Positions 1-6,998 of a stretch of DNA of 8,552 nt are shown piece by piece. A program made the position numbers and the translations under genes. Source of the stretch: VBAS01 sp964581455 (GTDB taxonomy: Bacteria > Bacteroidota > Bacteroidia > Chitinophagales > Chitinophagaceae); NCBI GenBank assembly GCA_964581455.1, contig CAZOOT010000138.1, positions 1 through 8,552 on the forward strand. The letters are read 5' to 3'. The notes below the pieces were generated by a model. The model made no database searches. It saw only the letters and a list, made by a program, of their open reading frames with translations, and was not told the origin of the DNA. Numbering within the stretch: position 1 is the stretch's first letter; each line of letters begins with the position of its first letter.

Positions 1-971
1 CCATTATCACTGGAGAACATAATAATTGTATTGTTATCCAATCCAAGCTCTTTGATTTTTTTTAAAATGATACCAACCTGGTCATCCAGGTAAGTGATCA
101 TGGCTGCATAAGTAGATAAAGGATATTTTGTGGGAGAATAACTACTTGTGCCGTAATAAGGTTTTTCATCAAACTGCCCGATGTATTTTGTTACATACTC
201 ATCCGGGGCTTGTAAGGCTAAATGAGGAAGGGTATAGGGTAAGTAAAGAAAAAAGGGGTTGTTCTTATTTTTATTTATAAAGCCAAGTGCCTTCTCTGTC
301 ATTTTTTGCGCTGCATAATCATTGCCTTTGAATAAATCAAAATCTGCATCTCTTGCTTTTGTTGAGTCCAACCTGGTATGCACATTTATTACAGGATTAT
401 TCAGCGTATCCCAATGATCATTTTCCCATAAATGAGTTGGGTAAAAATTATGTCCCTGTTTCTGATCCAGGTATCCATAATAATAATCGAAACCCTGTTT
501 CAATGGAGAACCTGTGGTCTCATTCATACCCAATCCCCATTTACCACTCATTCCGGTTTTATATCCTGCCTGTTTCAGCATTTCAGGAAGTGTAAATATT
601 CCTTCGGGCAATGGCATCTGACCTCCTTCCAGGCTATCAGAAAATCCACCCAGCTCATAGTTGCCACGAATGTAGGAATGACCTCCATGTTTTCCGGTTA
701 ATAACATCGCCCTTGCAGGCGCACATACCGGAGCCCCCGTATAATGTTGTGTAAACCGCATTCCCTCTTTTGACATTTGGTCAAGATGAGGTGTTTTTAT
801 TTTTTTCTGACCGTAACATCCTAATTCTCCATATCCCAAATCATCGGCGTAGATGTAGATAATATTGGGAAGTTTTGCATTGGACTGATTGTTTACAGTC
901 TGACCTGATAAATAAAAAGATGAACAGAAGAGTACGAGAAAAAATAATGCATTATTTTTTTGAAATAACAT
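1..971 (-). CDS. Secreted type I (formylglycine) sulfatase, 3' end cut off by window edge
   Basis: The frame is open from an ATG at 971 to base 1: 323 complete codons with no stop, so the C-terminal part lies outside (the family is usually about 450 to 550 residues). Residues 1-24 look like a Sec signal peptide: a lysine near the start, a hydrophobic core (FFLVLF) and a likely cut near SGQ, so a periplasmic or exported enzyme is expected. Sulfatase hallmarks follow in order: the metal-binding pair D43-D44 in ADDLGYGELGCYG; C83-A-P-A-R87, whose cysteine would be oxidised to formylglycine, followed by LLTGK with K94; GKWGLG with K144; LPH with H250; and FSSDN at 319-323, supplying the second metal-binding Asp-Asn right at the edge. 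The family hydrolyses sulfate esters, here probably on a polysaccharide or oligosaccharide. The subfamily and substrate cannot be read from the sequence. It lies 92 bases downstream of the hexuronate transporter gene, so it may or may not share the operon's transcript. Confidence 0.93.
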   Translation of the reverse strand, partial: MLFQKNNALFFLVLFCSSFYLSGQTVNNQSNAKLPNIIYIYADDLGYGELGCYGQKKIKTPHLDQMSKEGMRFTQHYTGAPVCAPARAMLLTGKHGGHSYIRGNYELGGFSDSLEGGQMPLPEGIFTLPEMLKQAGYKTGMSGKWGLGMNETTGSPLKQGFDYYYGYLDQKQGHNFYPTHLWENDHWDTLNNPVINVHTRLDSTKARDADFDLFKGNDYAAQKMTEKALGFINKNKNNPFFLYLPYTLPHLALQAPDEYVTKYIGQFDEKPYYGTSSYSPTKYPLSTYAAMITYLDDQVGIILKKIKELGLDNNTIIMFSSDN

Positions 972-1063
972 TAATATCTTTTTTGGAAAAATACAGCATT
1001 TTAAGATACTGATTCTACACTACCATAAGCAGTCAATAAAACCCAAAAGATTAAGAAGACAAA
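972..1063 (-). other. 92-base gap between transporter and sulfatase genes
   Basis: This is the larger of the two gaps within the downstream half of the cluster. I see no strong hairpin followed by a T-run that would be a convincing terminator on the minus strand, and no clean match to the Bacteroidota promoter (TTTG, about 20 bases, TAnnTTTG). A weak candidate reads TTTTG, about 20 bases, then TAGTGTAG. A 6-base inverted repeat (TATCTT at 975-980, AAGATA at 1003-1008) lies in the sulfatase leader. Whether the sulfatase has its own promoter stays open. Confidence 0.4.
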
Positions 1064-2419
1064 TTATAAATCTGTAATCGGCTTATACTTGGGAACCAAT
1101 AATTTCATTATGGACCATGCCAGCAAATAAGCAATGGCACAAAAAATAAACATAATGGTATATCCTGTTTCTATATGACCGAGAGCTTTATAATGATCAA
1201 ATAAAGCACCTCCGGCTTTTGTTACAATAACACCACCAATACCTCCGGCCATGCCACCAATACCAACCACTGAAGCAATTGCTTTATTGGGAACCATATC
1301 AGAAACTGTAGTAAAAAGATTGGCACTCCAAGCCTGGTGTGCAGATGCACCGATTCCAATCAAAATCACGGGGAACCAGTAACTGATTGCTCCCAAATAT
1401 TGTGCAGCCAAAACAACCAGTGGAATTGTTGCGATCACCAGCATAGCTTTCATCCGGCCATCATAAGGTTTATACCCTTTTTTTATAAAATACATAGGGA
1501 ACCAACCACCGCCAACGCTGCCAAACATGGTCATACTGTATAATGCAGCCAAGGGAAGCATGACCGCTGTTCCACTGATACCATATTGATCATTCAGGTA
1601 AGCCGGCAACCAGAAAAGAAAAAACCACCATACGCCATCTGTCAAAAATTTTCCAACAGTGAAGGCCCAGGTTTGCCGGTAGGTTAATAATTTAAACCAG
1701 GGTACTTTCTCTTTTGTTTCAGGAATATTTTCTTCTGTATCACTTTTTATATATTCCAGTTCTGCAGCCGACATTCTTTTTTGTTCATCCGGTTTTTCAT
1801 AATATGCCAGCCAGAAAAATAACCAGAGAAATCCTACTGCGCCAATAATAACAAAAGCAGATTCCCAACCCCAGTTTTTAGCGATCCAGGGCACAGTCAA
1901 TGGAGCAAGAATGGCTCCGACATTACTACCTGAATTAAATATGCCGGTAGCAAATGATCTTTCTTTTTTTGGGAAATATTCTGCTGTAGCCTTGATAGCT
2001 GCAGGAAAATTTCCGGATTCGCCAAAACCCAGTAAAGCTCTTGCAAACATGAATCCCATAACAGAGATCGGAACAGTTGCAATGCCTATCCAACCCAGAA
2101 CCGCAGCTATACCTTCGCCAATTGGAATAGCCAGTGCATGAATAACCGCAGCTACCGACCAGATGATGATTGCCCAGGTAAATCCTTTTTTGGTTCCTAA
2201 TTTATCAATGAACCTTCCGGCAAATAACATGGAGATGGCATAGGAGAACTGAAAAACAGATGCAATATTTGCATACTGGGTATTACTCCATCCGAATTTT
2301 TCTTCCAGCAATGGCTTCAGTAAACTGAGTACCTGCCTATCGAGATAATTAACTGTTGTTGCAAAGAATAGCAATGTACATATCGTCCAGCGATACTTCC
2401 CGATAGCGGCTTTTACCAT
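1064..2419 (-). CDS. exuT: MFS hexuronate transporter, ExuT-like (ACS family)
   Basis: This 451-residue integral inner-membrane protein has about twelve hydrophobic segments and the marks of the anion:cation symporter family, which moves hexuronates and other sugar acids with protons. Visible motifs are NYLDR (24-28, with D27 and R28 in the first helix), the loop 2-3 signature GRFIDKLGTKKG (68-79), and the fourth-helix stretch RALLGFGESGNFPAA (127-141). R127 and E134 match the charged residues shown to matter in the galactonate transporter DgoT. The charged stretch from about residue 215 to 240 (rich in E and K) is the central cytoplasmic loop between the two six-helix halves. The gene starts 2 bases after the Eda stop codon, so it is cotranscribed with the pathway that would consume its substrate. 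Galacturonate, glucuronate or an unsaturated uronate product is the likely cargo; the exact one is inferred from context. E. coli ExuT is of similar length. Confidence 0.9.
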   Translation of the reverse strand: MVKAAIGKYRWTICTLLFFATTVNYLDRQVLSLLKPLLEEKFGWSNTQYANIASVFQFSYAISMLFAGRFIDKLGTKKGFTWAIIIWSVAAVIHALAIPIGEGIAAVLGWIGIATVPISVMGFMFARALLGFGESGNFPAAIKATAEYFPKKERSFATGIFNSGSNVGAILAPLTVPWIAKNWGWESAFVIIGAVGFLWLFFWLAYYEKPDEQKRMSAAELEYIKSDTEENIPETKEKVPWFKLLTYRQTWAFTVGKFLTDGVWWFFLFWLPAYLNDQYGISGTAVMLPLAALYSMTMFGSVGGGWFPMYFIKKGYKPYDGRMKAMLVIATIPLVVLAAQYLGAISYWFPVILIGIGASAHQAWSANLFTTVSDMVPNKAIASVVGIGGMAGGIGGVIVTKAGGALFDHYKALGHIETGYTIMFIFCAIAYLLAWSIMKLLVPKYKPITDL

Positions 2420-2421
2420 GT

Positions 2422-3084
2422 TTACTTTTTTATGGATTGAATTAATTCCAAAACTTCACGGGTCATTTTCTCTATTGTAGAATAATCTTTTGCCTCCATT
2501 AATTTTTTACTGATCAGCTTACTTCCCATTCCCACTGCACAAACTCCTGCTTTAAACCACCCTTCAATATTTTCCCTGGTTGTATCCACACCACCGGTAG
2601 GCATAAATAAAAGTTTTGGAAAAATATCCTTAATGCCGCTGAGAAATTCAGGGCCCAGCATATTGCCGGGAAATAGTTTAATAAATTTCACCCCGCTGTT
2701 TTCTGCAACAATAATTTCAGTGGGTGTCATACATCCCGGTGCATAAAAAATATCATTGCTCTTTGCATATTTGGCTACTTTTTTTACAAACCCGGGACTC
2801 ACTAAAAAATCAGCACCGGCTTCCATATAATCTTCAGCCTGCTTCATATTTTTAATAGTACCAACTCCTAATAATAAACCTGGCATTTCATTGTTCCTTA
2901 CTGCCACCATTTTTTTAAAATTATGCAAAGCAGCTTCCCCACGGTTGGTATATTCTACAGCTTTGATCCCGGCCTTATAAATTGCTTTCAAAACTTCTAT
3001 ACTGACTGTTTCGTCCGGATTGAAATATAATGGAAGGATTCCTTGTTGCACAATTGCATCTGAAATTTGTTGTGTTTTGCTCAT
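2422..3084 (-). CDS. eda: KDPG aldolase (2-dehydro-3-deoxy-phosphogluconate aldolase)
   Basis: This 220-residue class I aldolase of the KDPG/KHG family is a cytoplasmic TIM barrel, usually trimeric. It cleaves 2-keto-3-deoxy-6-phosphogluconate to pyruvate and glyceraldehyde 3-phosphate, the last step of this operon's pathway. The Schiff-base lysine is K136 in KFIKLFPG (133-140), equivalent to K133 of the E. coli enzyme. E44 and R48 in VEYTNR match the catalytic E45 and R49. GVGT (73-76) and PTGGVD (162-167) form the substrate and phosphate-binding loops. The start ATG at 3084 overlaps the stop of the upstream YhcH-family gene as ATGA, suggesting translational coupling. Paralogues in this family act on 6-phosphogalactonate or 4-hydroxy-2-oxoglutarate, but the adjacent KDG kinase makes KDPG by far the likeliest substrate. 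Confidence 0.95.
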   Translation of the reverse strand: MSKTQQISDAIVQQGILPLYFNPDETVSIEVLKAIYKAGIKAVEYTNRGEAALHNFKKMVAVRNNEMPGLLLGVGTIKNMKQAEDYMEAGADFLVSPGFVKKVAKYAKSNDIFYAPGCMTPTEIIVAENSGVKFIKLFPGNMLGPEFLSGIKDIFPKLLFMPTGGVDTTRENIEGWFKAGVCAVGMGSKLISKKLMEAKDYSTIEKMTREVLELIQSIKK

Positions 3085-3533
3085 AATATTTTTACTTTAA
3101 TAACTAATTTTTTTATTGTGCTATCCCCAATCATCGGTGCATGCACATCTTCGGGAAAGAAAATGACAAACTGACCATTGGTTAACTGAAAAAACATATC
3201 TGGCTCATCACTGAAAAATCTGACATCCTTTTCTGCATTATAATCGCCGTTTGGAAGGTTACATTTTTCCCGCGGCTTCCACCCGATTGTTTCATGGCCG
3301 TTAATACAAAGTTGTATGTCTATGTTTTTATCGTGACATTCAAATTTTGCAAGACTACTTTCTTTTGTTTTACCGGGTGCATTACTAAAAATAACTTTCA
3401 ATCCTTCTGCAATATCTGATTTACCGTCCGCAGCATTTACCAGGTCTGTTTGTCGAATATATTCAAATGCTTTTTCGAACAGCGGATGTGCTGAATAATA
3501 TTTCGAAGCATTCTTTATTGTATCGATTATCAT
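3081..3533 (-). CDS. YhcH/YjgK/YiaL (DUF386) family protein, possible sugar-acid anomerase
   Basis: This 150-residue soluble protein has the double-stranded beta-helix, cupin-like fold typical of the YhcH/YjgK/YiaL/EbgC/TabA family, at the family's usual length. The opening MIIDTIKNASKYY, the central FECHDKNIDIQ (64-74; E65, H67, D72, Q74) and the late FFPEDVHAP (125-133; H131) are family hallmarks. E65, H67 and H131 are candidate metal ligands. It has no signal peptide, so it should be cytoplasmic. E. coli YhcH (NanQ) has been reported to speed anomerisation of N-acetylneuraminate, which suggests that relatives in other operons serve as anomerases for their own sugar acids. Here the gene sits between KDG kinase (36-base gap) and KDPG aldolase (4-base overlap). 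A role in converting ring forms of a hexuronate or of KDG is therefore an inference from context. The family call is firm; the function is not established by sequence. Confidence 0.88.
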   Translation of the reverse strand: MIIDTIKNASKYYSAHPLFEKAFEYIRQTDLVNAADGKSDIAEGLKVIFSNAPGKTKESSLAKFECHDKNIDIQLCINGHETIGWKPREKCNLPNGDYNAEKDVRFFSDEPDMFFQLTNGQFVIFFPEDVHAPMIGDSTIKKLVIKVKIL

Positions 3534-3569
3534 CGCAACTTTTTTGCATTTGAATTTTTATTTTCGACT

Positions 3570-4595
3570 TTATCTCTGCACTCTTCCACTGCCATCCCCT
3601 TTCATCAAATCTTTCACATCACTCAGCGTAGCATGATTCAAATCTCCCGGAATGGTATGTTTCAATGCTGATGCGGCTACACCGAATTCTGCCGCTTCAT
3701 TCATTGGCATACCGGTAACCAATCCATAAATCAATCCACTGGCAAATGAATCACCACTGCCTACACGGTCAACAATACGAACACTGTATTCTTTGGTATG
3801 ATAAAAATCATTGCCGTCATATACCAGGGCACTCCAGCCATTATCACTGGCACTATGGCTTTCTCTTAAAGATGAAGCAATAAATTTAAATCCGAATTTT
3901 TCTTTCATTTGTTTAAATACATCTTTGAAACCATCCAGGTTCAGTTCTCCTTTTGTTACATCGGTATCTTTTGCTTTAAAACCTAAACACAGATCTGCGT
4001 CCTCTTCATTTCCGATGCAAACGTCTACGTTTTCACAAAGCTTAGTCATGATCACCCTTGCTTTTTCTTTGGTCCAGAGTTTCTTCCGGAAGTTCAGATC
4101 AATACTTGTAGTGATGCCTTTTGCTTTGGCTGCTTTTAAAGCTGCTTCAATTAACGCAGCCGCTTTATCACTCAGTGCAGGTGTGATCCCTGTTGTGTGA
4201 AACCAGGAAGCTCCATCAAAAATTTTATCAAAATCAAATTCGGATGCATCTACATCTGCAATAGAAGCGCCGGCACGATCGTATATAACCTGTGATGCCC
4301 TCATGGATGCACCGGTTTCTAAAAAATAAATACCGAGCCTGTCTCCGCCACGGGCCACAAACTGTGTATCCACTCCATAGCGGCGTAAATGATTGATGGC
4401 TGATTGCCCGATTGCATTATTCGGTACTTTGGAAACAAAAGTTCCCTTTAAACCATAATTACATAAAGCTGCTGAAACATTGGCTTCTCCACCACCATAT
4501 GTGATATCAAATGTATCGGCCTGAACAAAGCGCTTAAAATCCGGAGTGGACAAACGCAGCATAATTTCTCCCAGTGTTACTACTTTTTTTGACAT
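3570..4595 (-). CDS. kdgK: 2-keto-3-deoxygluconate (KDG) kinase, PfkB family
   Basis: This 341-residue ribokinase/PfkB-family sugar kinase phosphorylates 2-keto-3-deoxygluconate to KDPG with ATP in the cytoplasm. The N-terminal GEIMLRLS (9-16) and the glycine-rich substrate motif YGGGEANVS (33-41) are followed by the PfkB signature 2, DRVGSGDSFASG (276-287), with the catalytic base D282 and the anion hole formed by GSGD. GNEEDADL (195-202) resembles the family's conserved NxxE region. The combination GEIMLRLSTPDFKRFVQADTFD is typical of KDG kinases rather than fructokinases or ribokinases. It lies 30 bases downstream of kduI and 36 bases upstream of the YhcH-family gene. It is the convergence point of the UxaC/UxaB/UxaA route and the KduI/KduD route, since both yield KDG. 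Specificity for KDG over another keto-deoxy sugar acid is inferred from family and operon. Confidence 0.93.
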   Translation of the reverse strand: MSKKVVTLGEIMLRLSTPDFKRFVQADTFDITYGGGEANVSAALCNYGLKGTFVSKVPNNAIGQSAINHLRRYGVDTQFVARGGDRLGIYFLETGASMRASQVIYDRAGASIADVDASEFDFDKIFDGASWFHTTGITPALSDKAAALIEAALKAAKAKGITTSIDLNFRKKLWTKEKARVIMTKLCENVDVCIGNEEDADLCLGFKAKDTDVTKGELNLDGFKDVFKQMKEKFGFKFIASSLRESHSASDNGWSALVYDGNDFYHTKEYSVRIVDRVGSGDSFASGLIYGLVTGMPMNEAAEFGVAASALKHTIPGDLNHATLSDVKDLMKGDGSGRVQR

Positions 4596-4625
4596 AGCTC
4601 TAAACTTGATTTATTTGTTTAATTA

Positions 4626-5456
4626 TTATTTTAATTCTGCAATCGGTGCAGGATCCATATCAGTAAATGTCTGATTTTCTCCCGCCATTCCCCAGATAAA
4701 TCCATAATTGGAAGTTCCACATCCGAAATGCATAGACCAGGGTGCAGAAATAACTGCTTCATGATTGGCAACAACCAGATTCCTGGTTTCCAGCCTTTCC
4801 CCCATAATATGAAACACCCGGTGTTGATCAGAAAGATCAAAATAAAAATATACCTCCATTCTTCTTGTATGTGTATGCGGGGGAACCGAATTCCACACAC
4901 TTCCACTTTCCAATGTGGTCAAGCCCATCACGAGCTGACAACTTTTGATCCCATTAGCATGTATATATTTATATATCGTTCTTTTATTTGAAGTTGAAAT
5001 ATCACCCATATTCACGGGGGATGCTTTTTCTTTTTTCATTAATCTGTTGGCATATTTATGATGTGCGGGGGCTGACAACATATAAAGCAACGCCGGTTCT
5101 TTCCGGCTTTTACTTTTAAACTTTACTTCTTTAGTGCCCTTGCCCAGGTAAACACAATCCAGTTTATTGATAGCAAATTCTTTTCCGTCAGCAATGACAA
5201 CAGCATCTCCGCCAACATTGATGATACCGATCTCCCTTCTCTCTAAAAAATATCCGGCTTTTAATTCCGGGTGATTGGATAGCTGAATTGTTTTATTAAC
5301 TGGTTTTACCCCTCCAATGATCATCCGGTCATAGTGCGAATACACCAGTTGCAGTTTATCTTCCTGCATCAGATTTTGCAGCAGAAAATTTTCCCTGAGC
5401 TGAGTAGTATTCATTCCCATTGTTTCCTTCGGGCTGTTTTGAAATCGTATTTCCAT
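4626..5456 (-). CDS. kduI: 5-keto-4-deoxyuronate isomerase
   Basis: KduI is a zinc-dependent cupin isomerase that converts 5-keto-4-deoxyuronate to 2,5-diketo-3-deoxygluconate in the breakdown of unsaturated uronates released by polysaccharide lyases. At 276 residues it matches the 278-residue E. coli enzyme. The zinc site is intact: H194 and H196 in PPHTHTRRME, E201, and H243 in SMHFGCGTSNYG, each two residues below the E. coli numbering (H196, H198, E203, H245). The start at 5456 (MEIRFQNSPKE) fits the family N-terminus. The gene begins only 3 bases after uxaC stops. The next enzyme in its route, the dehydrogenase KduD, is not in this window. In E. coli, KduI and KduD have also been reported to help convert galacturonate and glucuronate under osmotic stress, so a role beyond lyase products is possible. 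Confidence 0.96.
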   Translation of the reverse strand: MEIRFQNSPKETMGMNTTQLRENFLLQNLMQEDKLQLVYSHYDRMIIGGVKPVNKTIQLSNHPELKAGYFLERREIGIINVGGDAVVIADGKEFAINKLDCVYLGKGTKEVKFKSKSRKEPALLYMLSAPAHHKYANRLMKKEKASPVNMGDISTSNKRTIYKYIHANGIKSCQLVMGLTTLESGSVWNSVPPHTHTRRMEVYFYFDLSDQHRVFHIMGERLETRNLVVANHEAVISAPWSMHFGCGTSNYGFIWGMAGENQTFTDMDPAPIAELK

Positions 5457-5459
5457 GCT

Positions 5460-6899
5460 TTAGGCTTTTACAGATGATTTGTTTTTTTCGCCGATACCCT
5501 GCCAGTTAAAGTAGTTTTTTGCATTATTAAAACATATATCCTGTACCAGTTTTCCTACCCATTCTATATCATTTGGCAATTCACCATTTTCAATTTCCTC
5601 ACCGAACAGATTACAAAGAATTCTTCTGAAATATTCATGACGTGGAAAAGAAAGAAAACTCCTGCTATCCGTGAGCATTCCAATAAAACGGCTGATCAAA
5701 CCCATATTGCTTAATGTGTTGATCTGTTTTGTCATGCCGTCTTTCTGATCCAGAAACCACCAGGAGGAGCCCCATTGTACTTTTCCTGCTACACTACCAT
5801 CATTGAAGTTGCCTATCATGGTTGCAAATAATTCATTATCGGCAGGATTCAGATTATAAATAATTGTTTTTGCCAGTTTGTTTTCTTTATCCAGCCTGTT
5901 TAAAAATTTAGAAAGGGTTCTTGCCTGTGAAAAATCGCCAATACTATCCCAGCCCGTATCCGGACCAAGCTGACTTAACATGCGGCTATTATTATTTCTC
6001 AGTGCACCCAAATGGTATTGCTGTACAAATCCATTTTCCCAATCCCATTCTGCAAAATTGACCAGCATAGCTGATTTAAACTTTTTGTTTTCTTCAAGTG
6101 ATAAGTTACCACCAGAACGAATTTTTGCAAAAATGCCAACTATCTCCGTCTGGGTATAATCTTCGGCATAAATCTCTTCCAGGCCATGATCACTGACAGC
6201 ACAATCGTTAGCTACAAAATAATCGTGACGTTTCTTAAGAGCGGTTATATAATCATTAAATGAACTGATAGAAATGTCTGATGACTCTTCAAGTGCAGAC
6301 AAATAATTATTAAATGTGATTGCATCATCTACATTCATTGCTTTATCAGGCCGAAAGGCCGGTAAAACCTTTAAATTTATTTTCTCTTTTTTTATTTTTT
6401 GATGGAATTCAAGGTTATCGACCGGATCGTCTGTGGTACAAATAACTTTTACATTCATTTTTTCAAGCAGGTTTCTTACGCTAAACTCCTTTGTCTGTAG
6501 TTTTGCAGAAGTCTCCTCATAAATTTCATTCGCTGTATCTGCATTTAAAATTTCATGTATATCAAAATACCTTTGCAGTTCAAGATGTGTCCAGTGATAT
6601 AAAGGATTTCGCATTGTATAGGGAACTGTAGCCGCCCAGTTTCGGAATTTCTCAATATCAGACCCATTACCTGTAATGTACTTTTCATTTACCCCATTGA
6701 TCCGCATGGCCCGCCATTTATAATGATCGCCGTAAAGCCAGATCCTGGTTATATTTTCAAATATCCTGTCTTCAGCAACTTCATTTGGAGGCAGGTGATT
6801 GTGATAATCAATAATGGGCATGTCTTTGGCATACTCATGATACAGGCGTTGTGCTGTTGTATTGGTTAGCAGAAAATTTTCATCAAGAAATTGTTTCAT
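5460..6899 (-). CDS. uxaC: Uronate (glucuronate/galacturonate) isomerase
   Basis: UxaC belongs to the amidohydrolase superfamily and interconverts D-galacturonate with D-tagaturonate and D-glucuronate with D-fructuronate in the cytoplasm. It has 479 residues, close to the 470 of E. coli UxaC. The N-terminal metal motif DYHNHLPP (31-38, H33 and H35) is intact. Further family blocks are GDHYKWRAMRINGV (57-70), CTTDDPVDNLEFH (154-166), QYHLGALRNNN (294-304) and the C-terminal LTDSRSFLSFPRHEYFRR (409-426). The start at 6899 (MKQFLDENFLL) matches the family beginning. It follows uxaA after a 99-base gap and is followed 3 bases later by kduI. With UxaA it makes two of the three galacturonate steps; the reductase UxaB is not in view. 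The presence of uxaA rather than uxuA favours galacturonate as the substrate, but the isomerase itself does not discriminate. Confidence 0.96.
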   Translation of the reverse strand: MKQFLDENFLLTNTTAQRLYHEYAKDMPIIDYHNHLPPNEVAEDRIFENITRIWLYGDHYKWRAMRINGVNEKYITGNGSDIEKFRNWAATVPYTMRNPLYHWTHLELQRYFDIHEILNADTANEIYEETSAKLQTKEFSVRNLLEKMNVKVICTTDDPVDNLEFHQKIKKEKINLKVLPAFRPDKAMNVDDAITFNNYLSALEESSDISISSFNDYITALKKRHDYFVANDCAVSDHGLEEIYAEDYTQTEIVGIFAKIRSGGNLSLEENKKFKSAMLVNFAEWDWENGFVQQYHLGALRNNNSRMLSQLGPDTGWDSIGDFSQARTLSKFLNRLDKENKLAKTIIYNLNPADNELFATMIGNFNDGSVAGKVQWGSSWWFLDQKDGMTKQINTLSNMGLISRFIGMLTDSRSFLSFPRHEYFRRILCNLFGEEIENGELPNDIEWVGKLVQDICFNNAKNYFNWQGIGEKNKSSVKA

Positions 6900-6998
6900 A
6901 CAATTATTTTAATGTCTTAAAAGCCATATTTGCCAAAAGAGTAAAAACAGAAAGTCTTAAAGATATAAAATATGACCTATTTGAGTTGTTTGACTAAC
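6900..6998 (-). other. 99-base gap between uxaA and uxaC
   Basis: This AT-rich spacer holds no reading frame of note and no hairpin plus T-run that would be a convincing terminator for uxaA. I could not find a good Bacteroidota promoter match (TTTG, about 20 bases, TAnnTTTG). An 8-base direct repeat, gtcttaaa on the plus strand, occurs at 6914-6921 and 6954-6961, exactly 40 bases apart. That spacing would place the copies on about the same DNA face, but the copies are AT-rich and may be chance. An internal promoter or processing site here is possible because the gap is far longer than those downstream. Confidence 0.3.

Noticed and set aside
353..701. Two overlapping plus-strand reading frames of 80 and 89 codons
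   Set aside because: They lie opposite the sulfatase gene, whose frame is open and rich in family motifs. Their translations show no recognisable domain.
975..1008. Inverted repeat TATCTT/AAGATA in the sulfatase leader
   Set aside because: It is only six bases, AT-rich, with a 22-base loop; easily expected by chance in this composition.
972..1063. Possible sulfatase promoter (TTTTG, about 20 bases, TAGTGTAG) and a TTGACT/TAGAAT pair on the minus strand
   Set aside because: The first matches TAnnTTTG at only about six of eight positions; the second has a spacer near 13 bases, too short for a usual sigma-70 promoter.
3811..4200. Plus-strand reading frame of 129 codons
   Set aside because: It is antisense to kdgK, is serine- and leucine-rich in the way mirror frames often are, and matches nothing recognisable.
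4631..4906. 91-codon minus-strand frame inside kduI
   Set aside because: It is an alternate frame of the kduI C-terminal half, where the true frame carries the intact zinc site.
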